From the NCBI RefSeq assembly GCF_027853235.1, contig NZ_WKJG01000024.1:1-55764 (forward strand): a DNA stretch of 55,764 bases, given 5' to 3'. A program made the position numbers and the translations under genes. The notes beneath the pieces are model-generated. The model had not been told where the DNA came from, searched no databases, and was given only the letters and a program-made list of their open reading frames with translations. Source of the stretch: Aliibacillus thermotolerans (GTDB lineage: Bacteria; Bacillota; Bacilli; Bacillales; Marinococcaceae). Position 1 is the first letter of the stretch; the number at the start of each line of letters is the position of its first letter. This document shows positions 29,301 to 38,387 of the stretch, piece after piece.

Positions 29301-29530
29301 TGAATCCAGCGGTCTTGGGCGAACAAGTCTGGATTTTTTTCTAGGGCTTCTTCGCAATATTCACACGTTATTCGGATATGAACGTCTCCATCAGAACCGT
29401 AATGAATCATTCGTTGTTGTTCTTCATCGGTTAATTGGTCAAGGCCAAGTTTTGGGGAAACAAGCCATTCTTCCTCTTCTAACATACCAATTGAATTCCC
29501 GCAATGTCTACAATAATAACGTATTGCCAT
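29297..29530 (-). CDS. fin: Anti-sigma-F factor Fin (YabK)
   Basis: 77-aa zinc-ribbon protein that inhibits sigma-F and helps the forespore switch to sigma-G. It has the metal-binding pairs 'CRHC' (residues 7-10) and 'CEYC' (about 56-59), with 'LTDEEQQRMIHYGSDGDVHI' between, matching B. subtilis Fin in size and layout. The ATG at 29530 has AAGGAG 6 bases upstream. The TAG stop lies at the junction with a dispersed repeat. A forespore-type promoter lies just upstream. Confidence 0.93.
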   Translation of the reverse strand: MAIRYYCRHCGNSIGMLEEEEWLVSPKLGLDQLTDEEQQRMIHYGSDGDVHIRITCEYCEEALEKNPDLFAQDRWIH

Positions 29531-29551
29531 TTGAATCTCCTTTTTCCGACT

Positions 29552-29581
29552 ATTTTTTTATTAGTATGAGCTGGAAAAAAA
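29552..29581 (-). promoter_or_regulatory. Forespore (sigma-G/F-type) promoter of fin
   Basis: The -10 CATACTA (29552-29558) is a perfect match to the sigma-G element CATNHTA, and GTATA (29577-29581) lies 18 bp upstream as a -35 compatible with sigma-F/sigma-G. In B. subtilis fin is transcribed by both factors, so the site fits the gene. Confidence 0.7.
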
Positions 29582-29597
29582 GGAGATATACTACGTG

Positions 29598-30152
29598 TCA
29601 ATTATATTTATTCATTACTTCATCAAAAGAAACCGAGAGCCATTCCTCTGCTGCACGGGCCGAGCGCTCAATCACGTCTTGCATCACGGTTTGTTCTTGA
29701 CGTGAAAATGTACCTAACACGTGTTGTATGACAGAATTCCCATTCTTTGGACGACCGATGCCAATCCGAATTCGTTTAAAATCTTTCGTCCCAAGATGAT
29801 CAATGATCGATCGAAGTCCATTATGTCCTCCGTGACCGCCTTTTAGTCGAAGGCGAAGGGTCCCTGGTTCCAAATCTAAATCGTCGTAAATGACTAGTAA
29901 ATCTTCATGAGAAATATGGTAATAAGATAAAAAAGGGCGAATGGCTTCTCCGGATAAATTCATAAACGTTAAAGGTTTTAAAAGAAAAACTTTTTCTTCT
30001 CCTACGCCTGTCGATGCAACCATTCCCCATTTTTCTTTTTTCCACGAAAGGCCAAGCTGATGACATAATTGGTCCACTACTTCAAACCCGATATTATGGC
30101 GCGTTCTTTCGTATTTTTTTCCTGGATTCCCTAATCCTGCTATGACTTTCAC
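29598..30152 (-). CDS. pth: Peptidyl-tRNA hydrolase
   Basis: Frees peptides from peptidyl-tRNA that has dropped off the ribosome (spoVC in B. subtilis). The 184-aa protein has 'AGLGNPGKKYERTRHNIGF' with the catalytic His in TRHNIG (about H20), 'PLTFMNLSGEA', 'IYDDLDLEPG' and 'GGHGGHNGLRSI'. The GTG at 30152 is preceded by GGGAG. It lies between ctc and fin in conserved order. Confidence 0.96.
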   Translation of the reverse strand: MKVIAGLGNPGKKYERTRHNIGFEVVDQLCHQLGLSWKKEKWGMVASTGVGEEKVFLLKPLTFMNLSGEAIRPFLSYYHISHEDLLVIYDDLDLEPGTLRLRLKGGHGGHNGLRSIIDHLGTKDFKRIRIGIGRPKNGNSVIQHVLGTFSRQEQTVMQDVIERSARAAEEWLSVSFDEVMNKYN

Positions 30153-30203
30153 TACTGCATCTCCCTTCCGCTTTCCTCTCTATATTTAAGGAGAAGAAAT
30201 GAG

Positions 30204-30234
30204 AAATAACGCAGACAGCTCCACTGTCTGCGTT
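30204..30234 (-). terminator. Second terminator after ctc
   Basis: An 11-bp perfect stem (30208-30218 with 30224-30234), 5-base loop, followed by ATTTC on the minus strand. Confidence 0.65.
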
Positions 30235-30255
30235 TTCACTCATTATTTACCCGCT

Positions 30256-30293
30256 CAAAAAGGCATAACCAAATGATTGGTTATACCTTTTTA
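30256..30293 (-). terminator. First terminator after ctc
   Basis: A stem of AAAAGGTATAACC with GGTTATGCCTTTT, one G-U or mismatch pair, ending in TTTTTG, immediately after the ctc stop codon. Confidence 0.8.
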
Positions 30294-30296
30294 GGC

Positions 30297-30938
30297 TTAT
30301 TCTTCTTCTTTTTCCTCTTCTTTGTCTTCTGCACCAACTAACTCGGGCTCAGCGACTTCCTCTGTTTCTTCTGTTGTATCATGTTGTTCTGGAGGAAGTA
30401 CAGTAACAATGGTTTCTTCTGGTTCATTCATGATTGTGTACTTAGAATTTTCCGGAAGATCCCCTACTTGAACAACGTCTCCGATATTCAAGTCCGAAAT
30501 ATCAACCTTAATTTCTTCTGGGAATTCTGCTGGTAATGCCCGAACGGTGAGTGTATAAAGAAGGTGAGATACGATTCCACCATCTCTTTCACCCGGTGCG
30601 TCACCAACCAGTGTGACATTTACTTCTGATTCCATTTCTGATTTCATATCTACTTCATAGAAATCAGCATGAATAAGCTCGTCCTTTATGTTGTCCACTT
30701 GTAAATCATGAACAATGACTTGATGTTTTTTGTCTGTTCCTTCAATGTTTAAATCAATAATTCCATTTCTACCTACTTCACGGAGTGTTTTAATTAACTC
30801 AATGCTTGGAACAGCGACAGTAGTGCTTTCCGTTTCTTTTCCGTATAGAACAGCAGGTACGTAACCTTCTTTACGCAATTTTTTCGATACAGATTTTTTT
30901 AAATCCGGACGTGGTTTTGCTTCTAACACGTGTGCCAT
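30297..30938 (-). CDS. rplY: 50S ribosomal protein L25, general stress protein Ctc
   Basis: Ribosomal protein that binds 5S rRNA. The 213-aa protein has the L25 beta-barrel domain (residues 1-95) and the TL5/CTC C-terminal domain (about 100-185), followed by a very acidic tail ending in Glu runs. It is the Ctc form, slightly longer than the B. subtilis protein because of the tail. The ATG at 30938 has AGGTG upstream. In B. subtilis ctc is a sigma-B gene; here the visible promoter is a sigma-A site and no GTTT-GGGTAT pair was found. Confidence 0.95.
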   Translation of the reverse strand: MAHVLEAKPRPDLKKSVSKKLRKEGYVPAVLYGKETESTTVAVPSIELIKTLREVGRNGIIDLNIEGTDKKHQVIVHDLQVDNIKDELIHADFYEVDMKSEMESEVNVTLVGDAPGERDGGIVSHLLYTLTVRALPAEFPEEIKVDISDLNIGDVVQVGDLPENSKYTIMNEPEETIVTVLPPEQHDTTEETEEVAEPELVGAEDKEEEKEEE

Positions 30939-31034
30939 GATTGATTCACCTCAATATTTTATCAACGTTCTCTTTTTTATTTGCGATAACGTGTCCGTCT
31001 ATCGTTCATACAATTTCGTCCACCATGAAACAAA

Positions 31035-31063
31035 ATTTTATCACTTATTCCTAATCAAATCAA
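31035..31063 (-). promoter_or_regulatory. Promoter of ctc-pth
   Basis: TTGATT (31058-31063) and TAAAAT (31035-31040), 17 bp apart, read toward ctc. The -35 lies inside a 7-bp hairpin (31059-31078) right after the aldehyde dehydrogenase stop, which may be that gene's terminator. Confidence 0.7.
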
Positions 31064-31079
31064 GTCTCACCACTTGATG

Positions 31080-32504
31080 CTAGCGGTTAAATCTTACCGA
31101 GACCAATTTTGTTTCTAAATATTCTTCTAACCCGTAAAAACTTCCTTCTTTACCTAGACCGCTCTCTTTAACGCCTCCGAAAGGTGCTTGGACAAGAAAC
31201 GGAGCAGGATCATTGACTCCAACCATTCCGTATTCTAAACGCTCCGACACCCGGTACATCCGCCCGAGATCATTGGTATAGAAATAAGAAGCAAGTCCGT
31301 AATTCGTGTTATTCGCTTTCTCAATCACTTCTTCTTCGGTCGTAAAGCGAATTAATGGAATGACCGGGCCAAATGTTTCTTCATTGACAACTTTCATGTC
31401 TTCTTTAATATCCGTTAAAATCGTTGGTGCATAAAAGTGGCCATTGTCATATTCTTCCCCGGTGAGTCTTTCACCACCGTGAAGAACACTCGCGCCTTTA
31501 TTGACCGCATCGACTACTTGATCATGGACTTTATTTAAACCTTCGCTATTGACAAGCGGACCAACATTTGTGTCTTTCTCAAGCCCGTTTCCTACTTTTA
31601 AAGCAGCTACTTTCTCTTTTAATTGAGCGGAGACTTCGTCAAAAATGGAGTCATGAACGTAAATTCGGTTTGCACATACACATTGCTGACCACTGGAAGC
31701 GAATTTACTTTTCATGATGCCATCAATGGCAAGATCAATATCTGCATCTTCAAATACGATAAACGGTGCATGGCCGCCCAATTCCATTGAAACTTTTTTC
31801 ACCGTATCAGCAGATTGTCGGATTAATAGTTTACCAACTTCTGTGGAACCAGTGAAAGTAATTTTTCGGACGTCACCGCTTTCCATAAAAACTCTGGCAA
31901 TTTCTTCTGCTTCCCCTAACACTAAGTTCACAACCCCATTTGGCAAGCCTACTTCGTCGAACACTTTAAATAGTTCCATGGAAGATAACGGTGCTTCTGG
32001 TGCTGGTTTTAAAATAATCGTACAACCAGCGGCAAGTGCTGGGGCAAATTTTCTTGCTGCCATCGATAATGGGAAGTTCCACGGGGTAATCGCACCAACT
32101 ACTCCTATCGGCTGTTTTACCGTTGTCAAGCGTTGCTGCGGGTGAGAAGAAGGAATCGTTTCTCCATAGACTCTGCGTGCTTCTTCAGCATACCAATTGA
32201 AGTAATCGACCGTTTGTTTCACTTCTCCTTTTGCGTAAGGAAGGGCTTTCCCCATTTCTTTCGTAATCAGTTCGGCAAATTCATTTCTTCTTTCTTTTAT
32301 TTTGTCGGCAATCGCACGCAAGTACTTCGCTCGTTTTTCCGCTGGCAGTTGAGACCATTCGTCAAACGCGCTCTTCGCTGCTTGGACGGCACTTTCTGTT
32401 TCTTTCTTCCCTACAAGAAATACTTCCCCTACTTTCTCGTTTGTAGCAGGATTATTTACTTGTAACGTTTTCTCTGTTTGTAACCATTCTCCGTTAATGT
32501 ACAT
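31080..32504 (-). CDS. NAD(P)-dependent aldehyde dehydrogenase, succinate-semialdehyde dehydrogenase-like
   Basis: Oxidises an aldehyde to an acid with NAD(P)+. The 474-aa protein is a complete ALDH, with 'ITPWNFPLSMAARKFAPALAAGC', cofactor loop 'FTGSTEVGK', catalytic Glu in 'SMELGGHAPFIVF', catalytic Cys in 'GQQCVCANRIYV' and 'EETFGPVIPL'. The pattern 'GQQCVCANR' and overall similarity are closest to GabD-type succinate-semialdehyde dehydrogenases, but substrate is not proven. The ATG at 32504 has GGGG 9 bases upstream; the frame continues upstream without support. In B. subtilis prs and ctc are adjacent, so this gene is an insertion into a conserved block. Confidence 0.88.
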   Translation of the reverse strand: MYINGEWLQTEKTLQVNNPATNEKVGEVFLVGKKETESAVQAAKSAFDEWSQLPAEKRAKYLRAIADKIKERRNEFAELITKEMGKALPYAKGEVKQTVDYFNWYAEEARRVYGETIPSSHPQQRLTTVKQPIGVVGAITPWNFPLSMAARKFAPALAAGCTIILKPAPEAPLSSMELFKVFDEVGLPNGVVNLVLGEAEEIARVFMESGDVRKITFTGSTEVGKLLIRQSADTVKKVSMELGGHAPFIVFEDADIDLAIDGIMKSKFASSGQQCVCANRIYVHDSIFDEVSAQLKEKVAALKVGNGLEKDTNVGPLVNSEGLNKVHDQVVDAVNKGASVLHGGERLTGEEYDNGHFYAPTILTDIKEDMKVVNEETFGPVIPLIRFTTEEEVIEKANNTNYGLASYFYTNDLGRMYRVSERLEYGMVGVNDPAPFLVQAPFGGVKESGLGKEGSFYGLEEYLETKLVSVRFNR

Positions 32505-32539
32505 CTTTCTATTCCCCTTTCCATTCATCGACAAGATGA

Positions 32540-32577
32540 CCCCTCTTGATTTGTTCACCATCAACAAAAAAGAGGGG
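32540..32577 (-). other. Inverted repeat in the aldehyde dehydrogenase leader
   Basis: The arms CCCCTCTT (32540-32547) and AAGAGGGG (32570-32577) are perfect, with a shorter inner TTTGT/ACAAA pair. It lies 36 bases upstream of the aldehyde dehydrogenase start and after prs. No T-tract follows on the minus strand, so it may be an operator or a leader hairpin. Confidence 0.5.
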
Positions 32578-32664
32578 CGTGACATTCTATATGAGCTGAA
32601 AAAGACGGATAACACTGCAATCCATGGAACATCATACATATGATTTTATGTAATAGAAAAGATT

Positions 32665-33615
32665 TTACTCAAACAAAGTACTGACGGATGTCTGTTCATG
32701 GACGCGAATAATGGCTTCTGCGATGAGCGGGGCTAACGATAACTGCGTAATTTTACCAATATGTTTTTCTTCCGGTAATACGATTGTATTCGTTACCGCA
32801 AGCTCTTTAATGTTTGAATTCTCAATCCGTTCAATCGCTGGTCCGGAGAGAACAGGATGGGTACAACAAGCATAGACTTCTTTTGCACCTCTTTCAACCA
32901 AAGCATCTGCAGCAAGCGTCATCGTACCTGCAGTATCAATGATATCATCGACGATAATCGCTGTTTTTCCTTCCACATCTCCAATAATATTCATCACTTC
33001 AGAAACATTTGGACGGGGACGTCGTTTATCAATAATCGCAATCGGTGCTTTTAAGCGATCTGCCATTTTTCGCGCCCGAATCACTCCTCCATGGTCCGGG
33101 GAGACGACGACGATATCATCAATGTCTTTATCTTGAAAATGCTTCGATAAAATTGGTTCTGCCAGTAGCTGATCGACAGGAATATCAAAAAATCCTTGAA
33201 TTTGTGTGGCGTGTAAATCCACGGTGATCACACGAGTTGCTCCCGCGGTCTCGAGTAGATTCGCAACTAATTTTGCCGTAATTGGTTCCCGAGAACGTGC
33301 TTTGCGATCTTGACGGGCGTAACCATAATACGGAAGTACGACGTTAATATTGCGGGCAGACGCTCGTTTCACCGCATCAATCATAATTAATAATTCCATT
33401 AAATGTTCATTCGCCGGTTCCGATGTGGATTGGACTAAAAACACATCACAACCGCGAATGCTTTCTTCAATTCTTACTTGAACTTCTCCGTCGCTAAATC
33501 TAGTAACAGAGCTTTTCCCCATTTCCACGCCGATGTTTTTTGTCACTTCGTGGGCTAATTCTGGGTTTGAGTTAAGAGTGAACACTTTTAAATATGGGTC
33601 ATCATAAGTTGGCAT
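32665..33615 (-). CDS. prs: Ribose-phosphate pyrophosphokinase (PRPP synthase)
   Basis: Makes PRPP from ribose 5-phosphate and ATP for nucleotide, His and Trp synthesis. The 316-aa class I enzyme has '[13 protein letters not shown]', the flexible loop '[17 protein letters not shown]', '[15 protein letters not shown]' with the catalytic His region, and the PRPP signature '[13 protein letters not shown]' (about 215-227). The ATG at 33615 is behind GGAGG. It follows glmU at 34 bases, as in B. subtilis. Confidence 0.97.
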   Translation of the reverse strand: MPTYDDPYLKVFTLNSNPELAHEVTKNIGVEMGKSSVTRFSDGEVQVRIEESIRGCDVFLVQSTSEPANEHLMELLIMIDAVKRASARNINVVLPYYGYARQDRKARSREPITAKLVANLLETAGATRVITVDLHATQIQGFFDIPVDQLLAEPILSKHFQDKDIDDIVVVSPDHGGVIRARKMADRLKAPIAIIDKRRPRPNVSEVMNIIGDVEGKTAIIVDDIIDTAGTMTLAADALVERGAKEVYACCTHPVLSGPAIERIENSNIKELAVTNTIVLPEEKHIGKITQLSLAPLIAEAIIRVHEQTSVSTLFE

Positions 33616-33649
33616 GCTATTCCCTCCGCATTCATATTAAAAATTCTTT

Positions 33650-35017
33650 TTACTTTTTCTTGTTAACGTAACCTTCCTTGTTCGTTTGCCGGGCGCGTGC
33701 AATGGATAACGATTCTTTCGGTACATCTTCCGTAATAGTAGAACCGGCTGCAATATAAGCTCCTTCTCCAATCGTGACAGGAGCGATTAAATTAGAGTTA
33801 CACCCAATAAATGCGCCATCTTCAATTTTCGTTAAATGTTTATTTACCCCGTCATAATTCACTGTAATCGTACCACAGCCAATGTTAACATCTTTTCCTA
33901 CTTCTGTGTCTCCTATGTAACTTAAATGAGAGGCTTTACTTCCTGTGCCAAATGTCGATTTTTTCACTTCAACAAAGTTACCGATTCTCACTTTGTCCTC
34001 GATCAAAGACTCCGGACGAATGTGAGCATATGGGCCAATACGAACCTGATTCCCAACTTTACTATTGACAACGACGGATTGTTTAATTTCTGTTCCATGA
34101 CCGATGACACTATCGGTAAGCTCTGTATGTGGCCCAATAACAGCTTTTTCTCCAATCTGTACCGTACCTTTCATCACAACACCCGGGTAAATAACGGTAT
34201 CTTGTCCAATCACCACATCCGTAGAAAGATATGTATGATCCGGATCAATAATCGTAACCCCTTGTCTCATCCAATATTCATTTAATCGCTGTTGTAATGC
34301 CTTTTCTGCTTTCGCTAAAGCAACGCGATCGTTTACACCTATTGTCTCAGAAAAATCAGGTGTCTTCCATGCAGAAATTGTTTCTCCCCGATCTTTTAAA
34401 ATTTCAATGACGTCAGGTAAATAATATTCTCCTTGAGCGTTGTCATTACCGACTTTATGTAGCACTTCAAATAAAACTTCATTGTCAAAACAATACGTAC
34501 CGGTATTAATTTCTTGCACGAGGCGCTCTTCTTCTGTTGCATCTTTTTGTTCGACAATTTTTTTCACGTGGCCGTTGATGTCACGAATAATCCGACCGTA
34601 TCCTTCCGGCTGTTCTGTATGCGCTGTCAGTATCGTCGCTCGGGCATTTGTTTTTTCATGGTGATCCATCAGCTGTTGAATCGTTTCCGCACGAATTAAA
34701 GGAGTGTCTCCACATAAGACGACAGTCATTCCTTTTTTATCTTTCAGTATCGGTTCTGCTTGTAGCACTGCATGACCTGTCCCCAGTTGTTCTTTTTGTA
34801 GAACATAAGAAACCCGATTTCCTAAATGTTCTTTCACTGCCTCTGCCCCGTGACCAATCACCGTAATCACTTCGTCCATTTGAGCTTTTTCCACTTGGGC
34901 TACGACATGCTCCACCATCGGCTTCCCGCCTACTAGATGAAGTACTTTATATAAGTTCGATTTCATTCGCTTTCCTTGTCCTGCCGCTAAAATGACTGCA
35001 TAACGACTATTCATCAT
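33650..35017 (-). CDS. glmU: Bifunctional UDP-GlcNAc pyrophosphorylase / glucosamine-1-phosphate N-acetyltransferase
   Basis: Last two steps to UDP-GlcNAc for peptidoglycan. The 455-aa protein has an N-terminal nucleotidyltransferase ('[13 protein letters not shown]' with Lys where many GlmU have Thr; '[10 protein letters not shown]') and a C-terminal left-handed beta-helix of hexapeptide repeats (about 250-440: '[21 protein letters not shown]', '[20 protein letters not shown]' [given in part]). Two adjacent ATGs (35017, 35014) follow GGGGGACGG. It heads a glmU-prs unit with its own promoter. Confidence 0.96.
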   Translation of the reverse strand: MMNSRYAVILAAGQGKRMKSNLYKVLHLVGGKPMVEHVVAQVEKAQMDEVITVIGHGAEAVKEHLGNRVSYVLQKEQLGTGHAVLQAEPILKDKKGMTVVLCGDTPLIRAETIQQLMDHHEKTNARATILTAHTEQPEGYGRIIRDINGHVKKIVEQKDATEEERLVQEINTGTYCFDNEVLFEVLHKVGNDNAQGEYYLPDVIEILKDRGETISAWKTPDFSETIGVNDRVALAKAEKALQQRLNEYWMRQGVTIIDPDHTYLSTDVVIGQDTVIYPGVVMKGTVQIGEKAVIGPHTELTDSVIGHGTEIKQSVVVNSKVGNQVRIGPYAHIRPESLIEDKVRIGNFVEVKKSTFGTGSKASHLSYIGDTEVGKDVNIGCGTITVNYDGVNKHLTKIEDGAFIGCNSNLIAPVTIGEGAYIAAGSTITEDVPKESLSIARARQTNKEGYVNKKK

Positions 35018-35048
35018 CCGTCCCCCAAACGTCCAGTTTTCCCTTTCG

Positions 35049-35077
35049 AATATATCCTAAAACCCTTATGATTTCAA
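35049..35077 (-). promoter_or_regulatory. Promoter of glmU-prs
   Basis: TTGAAA (35072-35077) and TATATT (35049-35054), 17 bp apart, immediately downstream of the spoVG terminator. Confidence 0.8.
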
Positions 35078-35083
35078 GAACCC

Positions 35084-35111
35084 AAAAAAATAGACGGTCA
35101 TTACGACCGTC
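35084..35111 (-). terminator. Terminator of spoVG
   Basis: GACGGTC and GACCGTC (35093-35111) form a 7-bp GC-rich stem followed by TATTTTTTT on the minus strand, 30 bases after the spoVG stop. Confidence 0.9.
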
Positions 35112-35140
35112 ATGTTTGTAAGTATCTATTTTGTTAAAAT

Positions 35141-35431
35141 TTATGCACCTGCTTCCTCGTAAGCAGAATTTTCTTTTTCGCCTTGTCTGTGGTATTCTCC
35201 CAACACGGCCGTTTGAATTTTTTCCCGTGTCTCGGAGGAAATAGGGTGGGCGATGTCTCTAAATTCTCCATCAGGTGTTCTTTTGCTTGGCATAGCTACA
35301 AATAAGCCATTGTTTCCATCAATCACGCGAATATCGTGAACGACAAACTCCTCATCAATTGTAATTGAAGCGATGGCTCGCATACGCCCTTCCGTATTCA
35401 CCCGACGAAGTCTTACGTCAGTTACTTCCAT
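35141..35431 (-). CDS. spoVG: SpoVG, RNA-binding regulator
   Basis: 96-aa conserved regulator involved in sporulation septation and, in related species, virulence and RNA binding. It has the invariant N-terminal '[20 protein letters not shown]' and '[18 protein letters not shown]'. The ATG at 35431 has AGGTGG 7 bases upstream. It is flanked by terminators on both sides and driven by a sigma-H-type promoter, so it is monocistronic. Confidence 0.97.
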   Translation of the reverse strand: MEVTDVRLRRVNTEGRMRAIASITIDEEFVVHDIRVIDGNNGLFVAMPSKRTPDGEFRDIAHPISSETREKIQTAVLGEYHRQGEKENSAYEEAGA

Positions 35432-35472
35432 TTCTTCACCACCTTCTACCAATTAAAAATAGTTCTGTCATA

Positions 35473-35501
35473 CATTTCTACAAGAGAAGAAAAATTCCTT
35501 C
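35473..35501 (-). promoter_or_regulatory. Sigma-H promoter of spoVG
   Basis: The -35 GAAGGAATT (35493-35501) matches the sigma-H element RNAGGAWWW in full. The -10 GTAGAAATG (35473-35481) matches RNNGAATWW except for the T of GAAT and the final W, with 11 bp between them. The AT-rich sequence just upstream is where AbrB represses spoVG in B. subtilis. Confidence 0.72.
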
Positions 35502-35520
35502 TTAAAATCTAAATATTTTA

Positions 35521-35568
35521 AAATTAAAAAGAGCTTGTGATAGATATTCTCCATCTATCCAAGCTCTT
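35521..35568 (-). terminator. Terminator of purR-ridA
   Basis: A long stem (AAGAGCTTG.. with ..CAAGCTCTT and an inner ATAGAT/ATCTAT pair, 35529-35568) followed by TTTTTAATTTT on the minus strand, 17 bases after the ridA stop. Confidence 0.88.
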
Positions 35569-35584
35569 CCTGCTGAAAATCAAT

Positions 35585-35959
35585 TTATTTTACTAGAGCG
35601 ATGACTTCTATTTCTACCAAAACATCTTTTGGTAGGCGTGCTACTTCTACACAAGAGCGAGCAGGTTGGTGTTCATGAAAATATTGTCCATACACGTCAT
35701 TCATGGCTGGAAAATCTTCCATATTTTTTAAAAAAACAGTTGTTTTCACCACCGTATCCAGCGAAGCGTTTGCTTCTGCCAAAACCGCTTGTAGATTTTG
35801 AAACACTTGGTGGGTCTGCTTTTTAATATCCCCTTCCACTAATTCACCCTCGGCAGTAAGGGGGATTTGCCCGGAGCTATAAAACATATTGTTTACAATG
35901 ATCCCTTGTGAATACGGCCCAATGGCCTCCGGTGCTTTATTCGTATGAACGCTTTTCAT
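35585..35959 (-). CDS. ridA: RidA family enamine/imine deaminase (YabJ)
   Basis: Hydrolyses reactive 2-aminoacrylate and similar imines; in B. subtilis YabJ is needed for full PurR repression. The 124-aa protein has '[20 protein letters not shown]', '[19 protein letters not shown]' and the signature with the substrate-binding Arg, '[19 protein letters not shown]' (Arg about 103). The ATG at 35959 is 23 bases inside the 3' end of purR, with AGGTG upstream, so the two are translationally coupled. Confidence 0.96.
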   Translation of the reverse strand: MKSVHTNKAPEAIGPYSQGIIVNNMFYSSGQIPLTAEGELVEGDIKKQTHQVFQNLQAVLAEANASLDTVVKTTVFLKNMEDFPAMNDVYGQYFHEHQPARSCVEVARLPKDVLVEIEVIALVK

Positions 35960-36797
35960 CGTAACTCACCTCTTTTAATTGATGAAGAACATTTCCTGGT
36001 CCTGCTTGCACTCGTTTTTCTTTTTCATTGACTTCTTCTAAACGAGCAATCGACACATAATCATCGACGAGCCGTTCTTCCACATCTTCCGCTTCCACGA
36101 GAACTCCAATTCCCACTACTTCCGCTTGGAATTCTTTTAATAAATTAATCATTCCTCGGGCGGTTCCCCCTGCTTTCATAAAGTCATCGACAATCAACAC
36201 TCGACTTCCTTCTTGTAAACTTCTTCGTGCAAGCGACATCGTTTGAATCCGTTTCGTCGATCCAGAGACGTAGTTAATGCTCACCATCGAACCTTCCGTC
36301 ACCCGGTGGTCGCGGCGGACGATACTAACCGGTACATGTAGATGAGAAGCAACAGCATAAGCTAAAGTAATTCCTTTTGTCGCAACCGTTAGCACAGCGT
36401 CAATTTCTTGTTTCGCAAACACGGATGCAAATAAACGGCCCACATGATTCATCCATTGTGGACTCCCTAAAATATCCATCATGTATAAATATCCACCCGG
36501 GAGTAGTCGTTCTTTGTTTTCTAACATCCGACACAAATCTTCCACCAGTTGGACACTTTCTTCTTCCCCTGCCATTGGAATATATTTTACCCCACCACTC
36601 GCTCCAGCAATCGTTAAAAGATAACCAATTCCTTCGGATGCAAATATTTCTTTCACAATCGTCAAATCTTCACTAATGGAAGATTTAGCCGCTTGATATC
36701 TTTCGGAAAAGAAACTGAGAGAGATGAGCTGATGAGGGTGTTTCAATAGATAATGCGTCATATCTACAAGACGCTCGCTTCTTTTTAATTTTTTCAT
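35937..36797 (-). CDS. purR: Purine operon repressor PurR
   Basis: Represses purine synthesis and transport genes; PRPP relieves binding. The 286-aa protein has an N-terminal winged helix ('[20 protein letters not shown]', '[15 protein letters not shown]') and a phosphoribosyltransferase-like C-terminal domain with PRPP-binding '[17 protein letters not shown]' (about 201-217) and '[15 protein letters not shown]'. The ATG at 36797 follows GGAGG by 5 bases. Its promoter contains a PurBox pair, so it is autoregulated. Confidence 0.97.
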   Translation of the reverse strand: MKKLKRSERLVDMTHYLLKHPHQLISLSFFSERYQAAKSSISEDLTIVKEIFASEGIGYLLTIAGASGGVKYIPMAGEEESVQLVEDLCRMLENKERLLPGGYLYMMDILGSPQWMNHVGRLFASVFAKQEIDAVLTVATKGITLAYAVASHLHVPVSIVRRDHRVTEGSMVSINYVSGSTKRIQTMSLARRSLQEGSRVLIVDDFMKAGGTARGMINLLKEFQAEVVGIGVLVEAEDVEERLVDDYVSIARLEEVNEKEKRVQAGPGNVLHQLKEVSYDEKRSYE

Positions 36798-36807
36798 ACA
36801 CGCCTCC

Positions 36808-36861
36808 ATAAAATCCGAATATTATAACTGAAATATATCATTTTTGTACGGATTTTATCAA
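36808..36861 (-). promoter_or_regulatory. purR promoter with paired PurBoxes
   Basis: TTGATA (36856-36861) and TATATT (36832-36837) are 18 bp apart. A perfect 10-bp inverted repeat, ATAAAATCCG and CGGATTTTAT (36849-36858 and 36808-36817), flanks the -10 and carries the CCG/TTCGG cores of the Bacillus PurBox pair. This predicts PurR autoregulation as in B. subtilis. Confidence 0.75.
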
Positions 36862-36991
36862 GCGATAATAATTTCTTTTCATGTTCAGTAAAAAGTTCGA
36901 CAACAATTATTTTAGCGGCGTACCTTTTGTAGTTGAGTAATCGCATCGGACTATTTCTAAGACGCTCTCTTTTTTGGCACGGAAAATGTAC

Positions 36992-37858
36992 TTACTTTTT
37001 GATTTTATCGGTAATTAAGCGTACTGCATATACTTGGTCACAAAATCCTCTTAACGCGTTGTAGACTCGACGCACTCGAGATTCTTTTTGAACAAGACCA
37101 AATACCGTTGGACCACTGCCACTCATTAAAGCAGCATCTACCCCGGAAGAAATCATTCTTTCTTTAATTCTCCTCACTTCCGGATGAAGGGATAGAGTTA
37201 CTTCTTCAAGAGCATTGTATAATGTGGCGCACATTTTATTATAATCACGTGCTGTTATTGCTTGAATCATTTTTTCCGTCGCTTCCGCTGGATGAAAGGA
37301 TTGGATTCGCTGGTAAATATCTTTTGTAGACACACTAATTGGCGGCTTTGCTAAAATGACCCAACAAGGAGGAGGAGAAGAAATGGGTTGAATCTTCTCT
37401 CCCCGCCCCGTTGCCAAAGCAGTATTTCCATATACACAAAAGGGGACATCTGAGCCTAACGTGGCGCCCAAATGTGCAAGACGCTCTTTTGATAAACTTA
37501 GCTCCCATAATTGATTGAGCCCTTTTAACGTAGCGGCTGCATCGCTACTTCCACCAGCAAGACCAGCCGCGACAGGAATATGTTTATGTATATAAATAGA
37601 GGCCCCTTGTGTCGTACCTGTTTCCTTTTGTAGTAATAACGCCGCTTGATAAGCAAGATTTCTCTCATCTAGAGGCAACGAGCCACCAGAAATCTCCACA
37701 ACAATCTTACCATCACTACGATGTTCAAAATCAAGCCGATCCGCAAGATCCACTTGCGTCATCACCATTTTCACTTCATGAAAACCATCATCCCGTTTGT
37801 GAAGGACATCCAAGGTTAAATTAATTTTGGCAGGAGCTTTCACTGAATACTTCACCAT
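36992..37858 (-). CDS. ispE: 4-diphosphocytidyl-2-C-methyl-D-erythritol kinase
   Basis: GHMP kinase of the MEP isoprenoid pathway. The 288-aa protein begins '[19 protein letters not shown]', carries the GHMP ATP loop '[20 protein letters not shown]' (about 93-112) and the C-terminal '[15 protein letters not shown]'. The ATG at 37858 has AAGGAG 6 bases upstream. It precedes purR by 194 bases. The region upstream, up to sspF, is filled with repeats. Confidence 0.96.
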   Translation of the reverse strand: MVKYSVKAPAKINLTLDVLHKRDDGFHEVKMVMTQVDLADRLDFEHRSDGKIVVEISGGSLPLDERNLAYQAALLLQKETGTTQGASIYIHKHIPVAAGLAGGSSDAAATLKGLNQLWELSLSKERLAHLGATLGSDVPFCVYGNTALATGRGEKIQPISSPPPCWVILAKPPISVSTKDIYQRIQSFHPAEATEKMIQAITARDYNKMCATLYNALEEVTLSLHPEVRRIKERMISSGVDAALMSGSGPTVFGLVQKESRVRRVYNALRGFCDQVYAVRLITDKIKK

Positions 37859-37936
37859 TCCATTCTCCTTACTTACATCCGACATACACTGTTTCATCAT
37901 AACATTTTAGACGAAAACAAAAAAACTGTACAGACA

Positions 37937-38173
37937 GAAAAGCGGAGAAAGCCGGGTAGCCGCGATAAGCGATGGAGGAGCGGTGAAAGAAGCCTTTCTT
38001 TGGCTTCTTCAGCGATCCGAAGCGCTCGAGCGGCTGGCTTTCGGAGCTAGACAGGAGAAAAGCGGAGAAAGCCGGGTAGCCGCGATAAGCGATGGAGGAG
38101 CGGTGAAAGAAGCCGTTCTTTGGCTTCTTCAGCGATCCGAAGCGCTCGAGCGGCTGGCTTTCGGAGCTAGACA
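37937..38173 (+). repeat. Two tandem 117-bp hairpin repeats (type A)
   Basis: Units at 37937-38053 and 38057-38173 are almost identical (for example CCTTT against CCGTT in the loop). Each runs from GAAAAGCGG to GCTAGACA and contains a central hairpin, AAGAAGCC with GGCTTCTT. The same unit occurs in the opposite orientation at 45829-45945. A third GAAAAGCGGAGG start at 38176 diverges at once. The apparent open frames through them have no homology and are by-products of the repeat. Confidence 0.9.
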
Positions 38174-38227
38174 AAGAAAAGCGGAGGAATCCGTTTAGGT
38201 GCGAAGACGCTGGACTTGTACAGGATG

Positions 38228-38312
38228 TACTGACTTCTGCGTTGCAAACAAAATCTACCCTGCAATACTTCTATGTTTTTTTGCGCCGAGTAATCGCAGG
38301 CGCAGGACGTAC
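38228..38312 (+). repeat. Dispersed repeat D, copy 2
   Basis: Matches the minus strand at 29143-29218, with CCGAGTAATCGCAGG at its centre. It directly follows the type A repeats, just as copy 1 sits beside a hairpin-repeat fragment. Confidence 0.7.
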
Positions 38313-38387
38313 GTTTCTTTAGCAGAAGTTCCTTAATCCTAAGCAACTGGATTCCAAGGCTAACACCAAAAAACGAAATGTAGAATG

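Noticed and set aside
29206-29700. 164-codon plus-strand open frame across fin and pth
   Set aside because: Antisense to two well-supported genes and starts inside repeat sequence.
30939-31079. Sigma-B promoter for ctc
   Set aside because: ctc is a classic sigma-B gene, but no GTTT/GGGTAT pair with suitable spacing is visible; only a sigma-A type promoter was found.
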